The position numbers and the translations under genes were made by a program. Below are positions 8,915 through 18,496 of a DNA stretch of 52,015 bases, in pieces (position 1 is the first letter of the stretch; every line of letters begins with the position of its first letter). Source of the DNA: an uncultured Eubacteriales bacterium (lineage in GTDB: Bacteria > Bacillota > Clostridia > Peptostreptococcales > Anaerovoracaceae); assembly GCA_902796965.1 (NCBI GenBank), contig CADBRA010000026.1:1-52015 (forward strand). The letters are read 5' to 3'. Below the pieces are notes generated by a model, which was given only the letters and a program-made list of their open reading frames with translations, ran no database searches and was not told the DNA's origin.

Positions 8915-10906
8915 TTATTTTACTCTGCTTCCATCAGGAGCATCGGCCGTTACGAATTCGTATCTTCCGTCGCTATCCGCGAAAAGAATCATTCCCTCGG
9001 AGCGCACGCCTCTCAGTTTTACAGGCTTGAGATTTGTGACTACGACAACTCTTTTCCCCTGCATTTCCTCAGGCGTGTGGCACGCGGCTACACCTGAAAC
9101 AATCTGACGTGTCTCATCTCCTATCTTTACCTGCGAGACGAGAAGTTTATCAGCATTCGGATGTTTCTCGCACGAAACGATCTCGCCCACTTTTAGAAGC
9201 ACCTTGTCAAAATCATCTATCGTGATCTCGGCCGGCTCTTCCGTTTTTTTATCTTCTACAGCAGCCTTTTTATCTTTGTTTCCGTCAAGGCTTCCGTCTT
9301 TTGCAGCCTTCGCCTTTGCTGCGGCTATCTGTTCAGCCTGTATCCTGTTGAGCTCTTTTATTTCCTTCTCAACATCAAGCCTCGGGAATATCGGTTTGCC
9401 GCGCTTTACCTTCTGTCCGTTCATGAGATCGAACTTCCTGGTCTCGTCCCATACGACAGGCTCGTCTGCAATACCCATCTGTTGTCTGATTTCCTCTGAG
9501 CTGTGATGGATGAACGGGTTCACGAGCACAGAAATTATCCGGATCGATTCAGCCAGATTGTGCATAACGGCGTCGAGTCTGGCTTTGTCAGCTTCATTTC
9601 TGGCTATCACCCACGGCTCCGTCTCATCTACGTATTTGTTTGTGCGCCTGATGAATTTCCAGATTTCCTCGAGAGCATTGTTGAAGCTGAACTTGTCCAT
9701 ATACTGCTCTACTCTGTCAGCCGTTGTCGTGCCCATCTCGATAAGACTGCCGTCAGGCCCTTCCTCAGGTCCCTTTGCCGGGACAACTCCGCCGCAGTAC
9801 TTCTCTATCATAGCAACAGTTCTGCTGACGAGATTTCCGAGATCGTTGGCCAGATCGTAGTTGAGCCTGTTGAGCATAACTTCATTTGTATAGATTCCGT
9901 CCTGGCCGAAGGCGTATTCCCGGAGCAGGAAATACTTGAGCGCGTCTATTCCATATCTGTCTATCAGCTTTACAGGATCGACAACATTGCCCTTTGACTT
10001 CGACATCTTGCCGCCGTCGAGGAGAATCCATCCGTGTCCCATTACATGTTCAGGCAGAGGTTCACCGAGTGACATGAGGATCGCCGGCCATATTATCGAG
10101 TGGAAACGCACGATTTCTTTGCCTACAAGATGTATGCCTGGCCAGTACTTTTTATATTCCTCAGCGTCTTCATCAGGATATCCGAGCGTCGTTATGTAGT
10201 TAGTGAGCGCATCGAGCCAAACGTACATAACGTGATTGCTGTCTACGGGTACAGGGATACCCCAGTCAAATGACGATCTGGAAATATTGAGATCCTCGAG
10301 TCCCTGTTTTACGAAGCCTATCATCTCTTTTCTCGATGATTCAGGCTGTACAAAATCAGTATTTTCCAGGAGATCGAGTATTCTGTCCTGGTATTTTGAA
10401 AGTCTGAAGAAATATGCTTCTTCTTTCATCACCTTAAGCGGGCGTCCACAGTCAGGGCAGATTCCGTCAGGCGCCTGTGTTTTTGTCCAGTACGATTCGC
10501 ACGGAACGCAATACATGCCCTCATACTGTCCTTTATATATGTCGCCTTTATCGTACATTTTCATGAAGATTTTCTGAACACGCTTAGTGTGGCGCGGCTC
10601 TGTCGTCCTTATGAAGTCGTCGTACGATATCTCCATTGTATCCCAGAGCTTCTTGATTCTGCCTACCACATCATCTACATATTCCTTAGGCGTGATTCCG
10701 TTTGCCTCTGCAATCTTCTGTATTTTCTCGCCGTGTTCATCAGTTCCTGTCTGAAATCTCACATCGTATCCCTGCAGCCTTTTAAAGCGCGCCATAGCGT
10801 CTGCCATTACTGTGCAGTACGTATGCCCGATGTGAAGATCAGCGCTCGGATAATATATCGGCGTAGTTATATAAAATGTCTTTTTTTCGTTTTCGGTATC
10901 TGCCAT
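8915..10906 (-). CDS. metG: Methionyl-tRNA synthetase with C-terminal tRNA-binding domain
   Basis: Charges tRNA-Met. The 663-residue protein has HIGH at 25-28, a zinc knuckle with C133, C136, C150 and C153, and KMSKS at 300-304. After a Lys/Ala/Glu-rich linker, residues from about 560 form a Trbp111-type OB-fold domain ([18 protein letters not shown]) that aids tRNA binding and dimerisation. The ATG has GGAGG eight bases upstream. No T-box leader is visible upstream, although many clostridial synthetases have one. The gene follows the trigger-factor-like gene by 37 bases. Confidence 0.96.
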   Translation of the reverse strand: MADTENEKKTFYITTPIYYPSADLHIGHTYCTVMADAMARFKRLQGYDVRFQTGTDEHGEKIQKIAEANGITPKEYVDDVVGRIKKLWDTMEISYDDFIRTTEPRHTKRVQKIFMKMYDKGDIYKGQYEGMYCVPCESYWTKTQAPDGICPDCGRPLKVMKEEAYFFRLSKYQDRILDLLENTDFVQPESSRKEMIGFVKQGLEDLNISRSSFDWGIPVPVDSNHVMYVWLDALTNYITTLGYPDEDAEEYKKYWPGIHLVGKEIVRFHSIIWPAILMSLGEPLPEHVMGHGWILLDGGKMSKSKGNVVDPVKLIDRYGIDALKYFLLREYAFGQDGIYTNEVMLNRLNYDLANDLGNLVSRTVAMIEKYCGGVVPAKGPEEGPDGSLIEMGTTTADRVEQYMDKFSFNNALEEIWKFIRRTNKYVDETEPWVIARNEADKARLDAVMHNLAESIRIISVLVNPFIHHSSEEIRQQMGIADEPVVWDETRKFDLMNGQKVKRGKPIFPRLDVEKEIKELNRIQAEQIAAAKAKAAKDGSLDGNKDKKAAVEDKKTEEPAEITIDDFDKVLLKVGEIVSCEKHPNADKLLVSQVKIGDETRQIVSGVAACHTPEEMQGKRVVVVTNLKPVKLRGVRSEGMILFADSDGRYEFVTADAPDGSRVK

Positions 10907-10943
10907 GCAGCATTCCTCCCCCTGCTGGATCCGACCTGTTATA

Positions 10944-11858
10944 TTATTCGCTTACCGCGTTTGATTTAAGAACCTGAAGAGCCTTTCTTATCCTGACATC
11001 AGATTCTATAGCATCCATATGATCCTTTGTGAGTGCTTCTTTTACCTGTTCTACAGAAAGTCCGTATTCGATCGCCATCTGGCTGAGATACATTTCAATC
11101 GCCGGCTGCGTCGCTTCGAGGTGCTCAACCGCCGCAATCTCTTCGAGTACAAGTCTCGATTTTGCCCTCTCCATCGCCTGATCGTGGAAGTGTTCCTTTA
11201 CTCTTTCGTCGTTCATTCCAGTCATGCTGTAGTACTGGTCAGGATTGATTCCATTCATCTGAAGAGTCGCCTTCCATCTGTTCACGAGATCAGTCACCTC
11301 ACGTTCATACATGTCGTCAGGAACAGTGACCTCTGACTTCGCAACAACAGCATCGGCAAGCATGCCTTCATACTGATCCTCAACCTCGCGGTTCTTGAAC
11401 ATCTGAAGGCTGTCGAGAACTTCCTTCCTTACAGTCTCTCCTACTTCAGGATACTGCTGTTCAGAGATCTGCTTGATTTTGCACTTGAAAACAACCGCTT
11501 TGCCAGCGAGATCCTCTGCCGGATAATCTTCAGGGAACGTTACGTTTACGTCGATGTCCTGGCCGAGCTCAGCGCCGATAAGCTGATCCTCAAATCCCGG
11601 AATAAAAGTATTTGAGCCGATTTCGAGTGGATAGTCAGTGTCTGTACCTCCCTCAAACTGCTCGCCGTCGAGATATCCCGCAAAATCTATGGTCGCCACA
11701 TCGCCTTCTTTTACAGGTCTGTCCGTGATTTCCACGCTTGTCGCGAATTTGCGCTGGCGGCTTCTGATTCCTTCCTGAAGTTCCTCTTCTGTAACAACGG
11801 CTTCCGGCTTTTTGATCTTAAGGCCCTTGTATTCTCCAAGCTTTACATATTCACCCAT
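10944..11858 (-). CDS. Trigger-factor-like peptidyl-prolyl isomerase lacking the ribosome-binding domain
   Basis: FKBP-type prolyl isomerase and chaperone related to trigger factor. It has 304 residues, against about 430 for full trigger factor. It starts at the end of the ribosome-binding domain ([16 protein letters not shown]) and continues with an FKBP domain (about 45-135; [31 protein letters not shown]) and an all-helical chaperone-like C-terminus. The N-terminal ribosome-docking region is absent and no remnant is visible upstream. The start is firm: AAAGGAGAAAATAAGT precedes the ATG and a promoter lies upstream. I infer a free cytoplasmic folding factor; a complete tig gene may lie elsewhere. 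Confidence 0.9.
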   Translation of the reverse strand: MGEYVKLGEYKGLKIKKPEAVVTEEELQEGIRSRQRKFATSVEITDRPVKEGDVATIDFAGYLDGEQFEGGTDTDYPLEIGSNTFIPGFEDQLIGAELGQDIDVNVTFPEDYPAEDLAGKAVVFKCKIKQISEQQYPEVGETVRKEVLDSLQMFKNREVEDQYEGMLADAVVAKSEVTVPDDMYEREVTDLVNRWKATLQMNGINPDQYYSMTGMNDERVKEHFHDQAMERAKSRLVLEEIAAVEHLEATQPAIEMYLSQMAIEYGLSVEQVKEALTKDHMDAIESDVRIRKALQVLKSNAVSE

Positions 11859-11926
11859 ACTTATTTTCTCCTTTGATAATTTTTTTACGCCGCCAGATTC
11901 GTCCCATTTTTGGCGCTATTGTTTGA

Positions 11927-11935
11927 ATTATACCA
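11927..11935 (-). promoter_or_regulatory. Extended -10 promoter of the trigger-factor-like gene
   Basis: TGGTATAAT on the minus strand is an extended -10 element about 70 bases before the ATG. The -35 match is weak (TGTAAA), as is usual for extended -10 promoters. Confidence 0.55.
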
Positions 11936-12013
11936 TAATTAACCCTGTTTTACACATACAATGGAAAAACGATTGATTCACATGATTCTCTCAGGAAAAT
12001 CAAACATCCCGTG

Positions 12014-12028
12014 ACCGCTCCGCGGACA
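12014..12028. repeat. GGA-core hairpin (single variant)
   Basis: The minus strand carries CCGC-GGA-GCGG, one of the dispersed hairpin family. It lies in the 651-base gap between the trigger-factor-like gene and the IS remnant. The rest of that gap holds an unassigned inverted repeat (CCCGGCA near 12113 and TGCCGGG near 12153) and a terminator; no gene is visible. Confidence 0.6.
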
Positions 12029-12173
12029 TTATAAAGTTCTCCGCAAACACAGCAGCATGACTGACTGCAGATATTCTGCAATATTTACGAAAATATCAGC
12101 TTTAATGTCACCCCGGCAGCCCGAAACATAACGTCACATCTAATGCCGTAATGCCGGGCATCATTTCAGATCA

Positions 12174-12210
12174 GCAAAAAAGAAAAAGCAGCCGATGACC
12201 GCGGCTGCTT
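12174..12210 (-). terminator. Intrinsic terminator downstream of the IS remnant
   Basis: A GCAGCCG/CGGCTGC stem is followed on the minus strand by TTTTTCTTTTTT. It would stop transcription leaving the TnpB remnant before the trigger-factor-like promoter. Confidence 0.8.
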
Positions 12211-12373
12211 TAACAGAATAGAAAGTACCTTTGTCTATATTATGTTAAGAGTGAATAATCAGGGAGGTTTGGCTTTCCCGTCCCTTATTACACTATCTAT
12301 TATATACAAAAAAATAAACGGTAATATGGACCAAAAAGGATACTTTTCGCTATTATTTACTGATTATGAACTA

Positions 12374-12509
12374 CTCCGACTTATAGAAGTCGGAGCTTCC
12401 TGTTTCCACCACTACTGTGTTGGTTACGACAATACGTAACTAACGTTTGACACAATGTCCGCAGGCGTATGAGTTCGGGCTATTCCATCCCTACTATATA
12501 TTTGTTTTG
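12374..12509 (-). ncRNA. Possible right-end (omega-like) RNA of the TnpB element
   Basis: In IS605-type elements the 3' end of tnpB and the right end are transcribed into a guide RNA used by TnpB. The region between the TnpB stop and the end hairpin has the expected position and a terminal stem-loop. If still made, the guide part would lie outside the element, below about 12370. Transcription is not shown and the partner protein here is broken. Confidence 0.35.
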
Positions 12510-12998
12510 CTATGCTGATTTAGTAAGTATTCGTAATCCTCCGTTTAGGATATTGATGGCTGCGTTTTGATCGCGGCTGCTTGTAAGTTCACAATCACAT
12601 TTCATCGTGCGGATTTGCAAGTTCTTCATCTCATGATGAATCTTGCCGCAACGATGACATATTTGCGATGATGGAAACCACTTATCTACTTTGACAAGAT
12701 ACTTATTCCTATCAGACAGCTTGTACTCAAGCATAGATAGAAACATCCCATATCCGTTATCAAGAGTGGCTTTCCCGTTGCCAAAACCGTGATTTTCCAT
12801 AGACCGCATATTCAAAGTCTCCACACAAACAACATCATGCTGATTGGCTATCTCAGCAGATATTTTATGCAGGTTATCCAAACGCTGATGAGCGATGTGC
12901 CTATGAATCTTGTTTACCTTAAGCAGCTGTTTGAGATAATTATTTGACTTTTTCTCATGTTTTTTAGAACCTTGCAGAGGTGGGGATTTCTTGCTCAC
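12510..12998 (-). pseudogene. Truncated TnpB (C-terminal 162 residues)
   Basis: TnpB is an RNA-guided nuclease of IS200/IS605 elements. This fragment retains the RuvC-II glutamate (E60 in CVETLNMRSM), a zinc ribbon (C114, C117, C134, C136) and the RuvC-III aspartate (D143 in SRDQNAAINIL). The frame opens with GTG within the helical region that normally follows RuvC-I, so the first catalytic aspartate and the nucleic-acid recognition lobe are missing. It cannot be an active nuclease. Upstream sequence (12999-13064) shows no continuation. Confidence 0.85.
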
Positions 12999-13064
12999 GG
13001 CGTGTTAAACCGCTTTAAGGCGATTTTTACTTTACTGATATTCCCGGGGATCCTAAAGCTGTCA

Positions 13065-15584
13065 CTAAATGTCCCCATACGTTCTGGGGATTTCCCGCTT
13101 CCTTATCCCCGCTCTTCTCCTGCGGTATTCGGCGATCGCATCTGATTTCTTGTTGACGCCGAGCTTCTGGTAAGCGCTTGCCATGTGCTTTTTTACCGTC
13201 GAATGAGATATATAAAGTTTATCTGCTATCTGAGCCGCCGTCAGACCGTCACACACGAGGTCCATCACTTCTTTTTCCCTCACGCTGAGTTCAATTCGTT
13301 TGTTCCTGTTTCTGAAATTGTTTTTCGCGATTGTATACTGTCTTGCGAACTTCAGAACTTTTTCGGCAAACGGCGTGTTTATCTGTTCGAGCATCTGAAT
13401 CAGCTCATATGTATTTTCTGAAATCGTCACGCAGATTCCATCCTTTTCAGCCATATCAAGAGCTTCTTTGAGCTCAGCTATTCCGGCAGATACGCCCTTT
13501 GTATGATAGAGTCCGATCGCTCTGAACACCTTGAATATCATCACCCCGTCGAGCGTCTGATGCTCATAGTAAACAGGTATCATCTTGTCGGCCAGCTTTA
13601 TCAGCTCCTCGTAGTTTCCGTGCTCGCTGAAATACTTGCCTTTTATGACGTATGCACTGTTTCTGCCTATGGCCATGAACTTCGATGTTCCGTCGTCGCC
13701 CTTTATCCACGCCGGAACCATATCATATTTGCCCATGAAACTGAAAACGTATCCAAGTATGAATTCATAACAGCTGAGCATGACAGGAGAACCATTCTTT
13801 TCAACCTCCTGCATCATCTGCAGCATTATGTCATTTACCTCGCGCGGCTTGCTTTTAAAGAGAGCTATCCTGAGCAGCACGAACGACGCCGACAGGATAA
13901 TATCGCACTGGTCTCTCATCCTGCCCTTGTAAATGGCTTTGTACGCAAGCATTTCTGCACTGTCAAAATCACCGGTCTTGAAGCAGTATTCAGAGTGCAG
14001 AAGGAATTCAAAGCCTGTTCCGCTCCCGTTCGCGATGTGGTTGTAGATCCAGAATTCGTCCTCAACGAGCTTTACCATATCCTTGAGTCCTCCCAGTTCT
14101 CTGTGATACAGAAACATGTTGAGCGGAATTCCGAACGTGATATTTGCATCCGAGGAATATATAGCCGATGATCCGCCGTCAAAATACTCGTATGCCCGCT
14201 CATAGCATCGGAACATTTCATTCAGATCGTTAAACGCCTTTATACTTTCTATCATTGATATTTCGCCTAATATCTGATTCCTGTTCACCAGATCAGGCGA
14301 TTTATAAGGATCCGAATAATATTCCTTTGCCTGACGAAGCATCTCGGCACCGCGTTCTACACTTACAGTCGTACTAAATGAATATATATATGAAAGATAT
14401 CCGAGCGGATTGGACAGTTTCGTTTCAAGAGGCATGTTCTCAAACGCCTTTATAATGACGTTAGGAGCGATGTTCATATATTTTGACGAGTTAGGCTCAG
14501 CCATAATAGACAGCACGTGATCGTAGTCGCCGCAACGTGAAAAGGCCCTTATCGCACCAATGCCGTCGTTCGACGCCATGCACCAAACTCCCTGTTTCTT
14601 GAAGATTTCGTTTTCATCGATATCAGACTTCCCGAATTCTTCATCAAGTACAGCTTTAAGAAGACTGTGGAAGCTGTACGTCCCGGTCTCCTCATCATAC
14701 TTTGTGAAGCAGTAGCTCGAGTACATGTTCTGAATCACATATCTTATACGGTTGTCATCTGTGATCATCTCAGCCTGTTCTATTGAAAAATCAGGCAGAC
14801 GCGACAGCATGAGAAGCGATCTCTGAGTCTGCAGATCGAAGTTGTCGTATATAGCCTTTCTCATGAGCTGAGATCCGTCAGGCATATTGCTGAGAGTCCC
14901 GTATGTACGGTAGTACATGAGAGCCATATAAAGGCCGGACGCCCATCCGTGAGTGTGATCCCACAGAATTTCAAGTTCATCAGCACTCAGAGGAGCGTCA
15001 TTAAGCATGAAAAAGTTGCTGCACTGATTCTTCGTAAAGGCGAAATCTTTCTGATTGATTATCTTTGCATAATTTGTTGACAGCACCTGGCCGCTGTTTT
15101 CAGGGTATTCGCGTGAAATATACACTATGTGAAATTTTGGTATATTTCTCTCCGCAAGATGTTTTATAAGATTGTGATAATATTCGCTTCTGCAATAGTG
15201 TACATCATCCAGTATCAGTACGGTTTCTATTTCTATAGCTTCTTTTATGAAACTCTCAAGCCTGTCGAAATCATATTTGCTATACGGCATCCCGTATTCC
15301 ATGAGCTTTCTGCCGAGCTCACGGTTTGATCGCTCGACAAGTCTGCTGAGACGCACCCAGAGCCACATGTCTTCAACCTGTTCCTGAGGAAAATAAAACC
15401 AGATATACTTAATCCTGCGTCTGTGCCGGATATATTCGTTGATCGTCGTGGATTTTCCGTAACCCATATCAGATATGACAAAGAAAAGCGGCGTTTCGAA
15501 TATTCCCTCCAGTTTCTCTTTTATAGCGTCTCTGCGCAGTATTTTCAGGTCTGTAAGCTGATTGTACGATGATCTGTAAGCCAT
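13065..15584 (-). CDS. Large ATP-binding LuxR-family transcriptional regulator (MalT-like)
   Basis: Predicted STAND-type regulator that uses ATP and an inducer to control transcription. The 839-residue protein has Walker A at about 38-46 (SDMGYGKST), Walker B near 122-130 (VLILDDVHY), a long helical TPR-like sensor region, and a C-terminal LuxR helix-turn-helix (about 768-830; LSVREKEVMDLVCDG, then SHSTVKKHM). The inducer and targets cannot be read from the sequence. It is flanked by the IS remnant downstream and wecB upstream (46 bases), with no obvious functional partner. GGAG lies ten bases before the ATG. Confidence 0.88.
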   Translation of the reverse strand: MAYRSSYNQLTDLKILRRDAIKEKLEGIFETPLFFVISDMGYGKSTTINEYIRHRRRIKYIWFYFPQEQVEDMWLWVRLSRLVERSNRELGRKLMEYGMPYSKYDFDRLESFIKEAIEIETVLILDDVHYCRSEYYHNLIKHLAERNIPKFHIVYISREYPENSGQVLSTNYAKIINQKDFAFTKNQCSNFFMLNDAPLSADELEILWDHTHGWASGLYMALMYYRTYGTLSNMPDGSQLMRKAIYDNFDLQTQRSLLMLSRLPDFSIEQAEMITDDNRIRYVIQNMYSSYCFTKYDEETGTYSFHSLLKAVLDEEFGKSDIDENEIFKKQGVWCMASNDGIGAIRAFSRCGDYDHVLSIMAEPNSSKYMNIAPNVIIKAFENMPLETKLSNPLGYLSYIYSFSTTVSVERGAEMLRQAKEYYSDPYKSPDLVNRNQILGEISMIESIKAFNDLNEMFRCYERAYEYFDGGSSAIYSSDANITFGIPLNMFLYHRELGGLKDMVKLVEDEFWIYNHIANGSGTGFEFLLHSEYCFKTGDFDSAEMLAYKAIYKGRMRDQCDIILSASFVLLRIALFKSKPREVNDIMLQMMQEVEKNGSPVMLSCYEFILGYVFSFMGKYDMVPAWIKGDDGTSKFMAIGRNSAYVIKGKYFSEHGNYEELIKLADKMIPVYYEHQTLDGVMIFKVFRAIGLYHTKGVSAGIAELKEALDMAEKDGICVTISENTYELIQMLEQINTPFAEKVLKFARQYTIAKNNFRNRNKRIELSVREKEVMDLVCDGLTAAQIADKLYISHSTVKKHMASAYQKLGVNKKSDAIAEYRRRRAGIRKREIPRTYGDI

Positions 15585-15630
15585 TTCCGATCCGCTCCTA
15601 TTTGCCCTGCTGACTCAGTAATATTTTCTG

Positions 15631-16746
15631 TTACTTATTTTTGCTCAGATTCCTCAGTGTTTCCACGATTCTCTCCGATGCTCTCCCGTCACCGTAAGGA
15701 TTAGAAGCTTCAGACATTCCGGCGTATGCATCCTTATCCGAGAGCAGCTCGGCTGCTGTATTGTAAATATTGTCTCTGTCGACACCAACAAGCTTCACAG
15801 TTCCCGCTTCAAGAGCCTCAGGACGCTCTGTCTCTTTGCGCACGACGAGAACAGGCTTGCCGAGTGACGGAGCTTCCTCCTGCATGCCGCCTGAATCAGT
15901 GATAATAAAGTATGATTTCGCCATGAGGTTTACGAACGGCTGATACTGCAGCGGATCTATAAGATGTATTCTCTCGTGTCCTCCCAGGATTCTGTTCGCT
16001 TCCTCTCTGACTTTTGGATTCAGGTGCACAGGATAAATGACTTCTACATCCTTGAAATCCTCAGCTATATCGCGGATAGCCGAGAATATGTGCTCCATGT
16101 ATTCACCCAGATTTTCTCTTCTGTGGCATGTGACAGTTATGACTCTTCTGTTTTCAAAATCTATTTTCCTCAACGTATCGTCCGTGAATGCATAAGGTTT
16201 CCCCGCTACTTCGAGAAGCGCGTCTATGACAGTATTTCCTGTGATGACAATTTTGCTTATGTCTACCCCTTCTCTCAGGAGATTCTGCCTGTTTCTCTCA
16301 GTAGGAGCAAAATGGACTGCAGACAGATGTGATGTGAGTACGCGGTTCATCTCTTCAGGAAATGGAGAATACATATCGTATGTGCGCAGCCCTGCTTCGA
16401 CGTGGCCGACAGGAATTTGCTGATAAAACGCTGCGAGGGCCGATGAAAATGTCGTGCTTGTATCGCCGTGTACCAGAACTATATCAGGCCTTTCCTTAAC
16501 GAGAACCTCCTCCATGCCGCGTAGAACATTCGCCGTTATCATGCTCAGCGTCTGGTTAGGTTTCATAATGTTGAGGTCGTAGTCAGGAGTCAGTTCAAAA
16601 AGACTAAGCACCTGATCGAGCATCTCTCTGTGCTGTGCTGTAACGCAGAGAACTGACTCAAAATCAGGATCCCCGTTTAGTTTTTTTACGAGAGGCGCCA
16701 TTTTAATTGCTTCAGGACGTGTCCCGAATACTGACATTACTTTCAT
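15631..16746 (-). CDS. wecB: UDP-N-acetylglucosamine 2-epimerase (non-hydrolysing)
   Basis: Interconverts UDP-GlcNAc and UDP-ManNAc for cell-surface polymers. The 371-residue protein has the family signatures GTRPEAIKMAPLVKKL at the N-terminus, GHVEAGLRTYDMYSPFPEE, the TCHRREN region and DSGGMQEEAPSLGKPVLV. It begins ten bases after the wecA-like gene, so the two probably supply a lipid-linked sugar and its nucleotide precursor for a teichoic-acid-like or secondary wall polymer. The polymer itself is not identifiable here. Confidence 0.95.
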   Translation of the reverse strand: MKVMSVFGTRPEAIKMAPLVKKLNGDPDFESVLCVTAQHREMLDQVLSLFELTPDYDLNIMKPNQTLSMITANVLRGMEEVLVKERPDIVLVHGDTSTTFSSALAAFYQQIPVGHVEAGLRTYDMYSPFPEEMNRVLTSHLSAVHFAPTERNRQNLLREGVDISKIVITGNTVIDALLEVAGKPYAFTDDTLRKIDFENRRVITVTCHRRENLGEYMEHIFSAIRDIAEDFKDVEVIYPVHLNPKVREEANRILGGHERIHLIDPLQYQPFVNLMAKSYFIITDSGGMQEEAPSLGKPVLVVRKETERPEALEAGTVKLVGVDRDNIYNTAAELLSDKDAYAGMSEASNPYGDGRASERIVETLRNLSKNK

Positions 16747-16756
16747 CTATATCTCC

Positions 16757-17935
16757 TTACTCTTCAGTCTGTTTCTTTTCCGCAGCAGGCGCTGGTTCAG
16801 CTGCCTGTGCGCTTTGTTCTGCGTCAGCGGAGCTGACGTCATCGGACGAATTATGCTCGTTTTCTTTTGATTTATGGTTGAGCATTCCGATCTTTTCAGG
16901 CGGTATGCCTTCCTTCAGTATTTCCTTCATCGAATCTCTGTCAGCAATGAATACGCACGTGAGGACGGCCGCCACGAGGATCAGAACTATAGACTCGATG
17001 AACATGCGCTGAACCACGAGCACGGCAACCATACCCATGATCGCACTGATGCAGTACATGATAAGCACTGTCCTACGCTGCCCTATTCCAGTATTCATTA
17101 TTCTATGATGCAGGTGTCCCTTGTCGGCTTCCATGATCGGGTAGCCGTTGACCCAGCGTCTGATTATCGCGAACGCCGTGTCGAAAATAGGAAGGCCGAG
17201 CACAAGGAACGGAACTATCGTCGCTATAAGCGTAGCGCCTTTTGTGGAGCCGAGTATTGAAACGGCAGCTATCATGAATCCGAGATACAGCGAGCCGCTG
17301 TCGCCCATGAATATCTTAGCTGGATGGAAGTTGTACGGCAGGAAGCCGATTGCTCCGCCTGAAACGGCGAACATAGCGAGCCCGACTTCGAACTGGCCGC
17401 TCAGGATCGCGGAGTACGCTATGCAGCCCGATGCGATCGCCGCGACGCCTGCCGCAAGACCGTCAAGACCATCTATGAGATTTATCGTATTCGTAATGCC
17501 AACGATCCATATTATCGTTATTATGAAACTCAGCCAGCTCGGAAAAAACAGATATGTATGCTGATTGAACGGATTCCTTACAAAATCGATCTGGATACCG
17601 CCTACATATATGACAATCGCGGACAGGATCTGAAGCGCAAGTTTCACCTTGGCAGGCAAACCCCTTATGTCGTCAGCCGCACCCACTGCATAAATGCACG
17701 CTCCTCCTATGATTATCGCTATGACCTTGGGATCGCTGTGAAGGAAAAGCGCAAGTGAAATCTCAGTGCCCAGAAACATCGATATCCCGCCGAATCTCGG
17801 CATAGGTTTCGTGTGCATGCGCCGTTTGTCGCGAGGCACATCCATCGCGCCTATTCTTGGTGCTATCTTTATCGCAAACGGCGTCACCACGCACGATATT
17901 GCGAACGAAAGCAGTATTATCATTAAATATTTCAT
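16757..17935 (-). CDS. wecA: Undecaprenyl-phosphate GlcNAc-1-phosphate transferase (WecA/TagO type)
   Basis: Membrane enzyme of the MraY/WecA superfamily that starts wall polymer synthesis by moving GlcNAc-1-phosphate to undecaprenyl phosphate. It has about ten membrane segments and the conserved cytoplasmic motifs GAADDIRGLPAK, NLIDGLDGLAAG, FMGDSGSLYLGF and KGHLHHRIM. Beyond about residue 345 comes a hydrophilic tail that is Ala/Glu/Ser rich and poorly conserved in kind. It contains VSSAD (367-371), encoded by the same 15-bp palindrome as in tilS. It lies between comEB and wecB. Confidence 0.93.
   Translation of the reverse strand: MKYLMIILLSFAISCVVTPFAIKIAPRIGAMDVPRDKRRMHTKPMPRFGGISMFLGTEISLALFLHSDPKVIAIIIGGACIYAVGAADDIRGLPAKVKLALQILSAIVIYVGGIQIDFVRNPFNQHTYLFFPSWLSFIITIIWIVGITNTINLIDGLDGLAAGVAAIASGCIAYSAILSGQFEVGLAMFAVSGGAIGFLPYNFHPAKIFMGDSGSLYLGFMIAAVSILGSTKGATLIATIVPFLVLGLPIFDTAFAIIRRWVNGYPIMEADKGHLHHRIMNTGIGQRRTVLIMYCISAIMGMVAVLVVQRMFIESIVLILVAAVLTCVFIADRDSMKEILKEGIPPEKIGMLNHKSKENEHNSSDDVSSADAEQSAQAAEPAPAAEKKQTEE
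16823..16837. repeat. GGA-core palindrome (GTCAGC subtype) within wecA
   Basis: The 15-base palindrome (stem GTCAGC, core GGA) lies in the 3' end of wecA, in frame, encoding VSSAD in the hydrophilic tail. Identical copies occur at 6921, 23163 and 44802. Confidence 0.85.
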
Positions 17936-17961
17936 ATTAACAATATCTCCGGTTTCTTAAA

Positions 17962-18462
17962 CTATTCTGCGCTGTGCTCGCCGAGCATTTCAACTCTGAT
18001 CCCGGCTTCTTTGAGCATGTCAGCTGCCGCTCTGTCGGGATATCCTTCTTTTATAACTATACGTTCGACATCAGCGTTGATAAGCATCTTTGCGCACAGG
18101 ATACACGGCTGATTCGTGCAGTAAAGAGTGCTGCCAGATATAGATACGCCGAGATACGCCGCCTGGACGATTGCATTCTGCTCAGCGTGGATTCCTCTGC
18201 AAAGCTCATGCCTTTCACCTGACGGAACTCCCAGCTGTTCTCTGAGACATCCTGTCTCGAGGCAGTGCCTGATGCCGGAAGGCGCACCGTTATAACCTGT
18301 TGCCAGTATTCTGCGGTCCTTCACGATAACAGCTCCCACGCTTCTTCTCAGACATGTAGAGCGTTTCCTGACCACCTCTGCGATTTCCATAAAATATTCG
18401 TCCCAGTCCGGTCTTACGCGGACATCTCTTTTTTCTGAAGTATTTACAACATTCTCTGCCAT
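17962..18462 (-). CDS. comEB: dCMP deaminase (ComEB-like cytidine/deoxycytidylate deaminase)
   Basis: Zinc-dependent deaminase that makes dUMP from dCMP for thymidylate synthesis. It has 166 residues, with zinc motif [11 protein letters not shown] and [15 protein letters not shown], plus the extra Cys/His-rich segment ([11 protein letters not shown]) typical of this family. I chose the ATG at 18462 (MAENVV) over an upstream in-frame start because it has GGAAGG eight bases upstream and avoids overlapping truA. It is the second gene of truA-comEB-wecA-wecB. Confidence 0.92.
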   Translation of the reverse strand: MAENVVNTSEKRDVRVRPDWDEYFMEIAEVVRKRSTCLRRSVGAVIVKDRRILATGYNGAPSGIRHCLETGCLREQLGVPSGERHELCRGIHAEQNAIVQAAYLGVSISGSTLYCTNQPCILCAKMLINADVERIVIKEGYPDRAAADMLKEAGIRVEMLGEHSAE

Positions 18463-18476
18463 AAACAAAACCTTCC

Positions 18477-18491
18477 GCCAGCTCCGCCGGC
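18477..18491. repeat. GGA-core hairpin between truA and comEB
   Basis: On the minus strand GCCGGC-GGA-GCTGGC forms a hairpin with one G-U pair. It sits just before the comEB ribosome binding site, whose GGAAGG follows the hairpin directly, so it could affect translation. Confidence 0.5.
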
Positions 18492-18496
18492 AATCA

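Larger units (their letters stand above)
12370..12998 (-). mobile_element. IS200/IS605-family remnant (right end plus 3' half of tnpB)
   Basis: The element consists of a truncated tnpB followed by about 140 bases shaped like the conserved right end of IS605-type elements. It ends in a 9-bp hairpin at 12374-12395 (CTCCGACTT/AAGTCGGAG) flanked by GGTGGAAACAGGAAG and GTAGTTCA. No left end, no tnpA and no N-terminal half of tnpB are present. The left boundary was probably lost when it met the neighbouring LuxR gene. The outer boundary near 12370 is estimated. Confidence 0.75.

Noticed and set aside
8600-11000. T-box leaders upstream of metG, and likewise glnS and lysS
   Set aside because: No T-box sequence (TGGNACCGCG-like) or leader of sufficient length precedes these genes; they follow neighbours closely.
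12242-12439. Plus-strand 65-codon frame in the IS remnant
   Set aside because: It runs antisense through the right-end RNA region and end hairpin; no ribosome binding site or homology.
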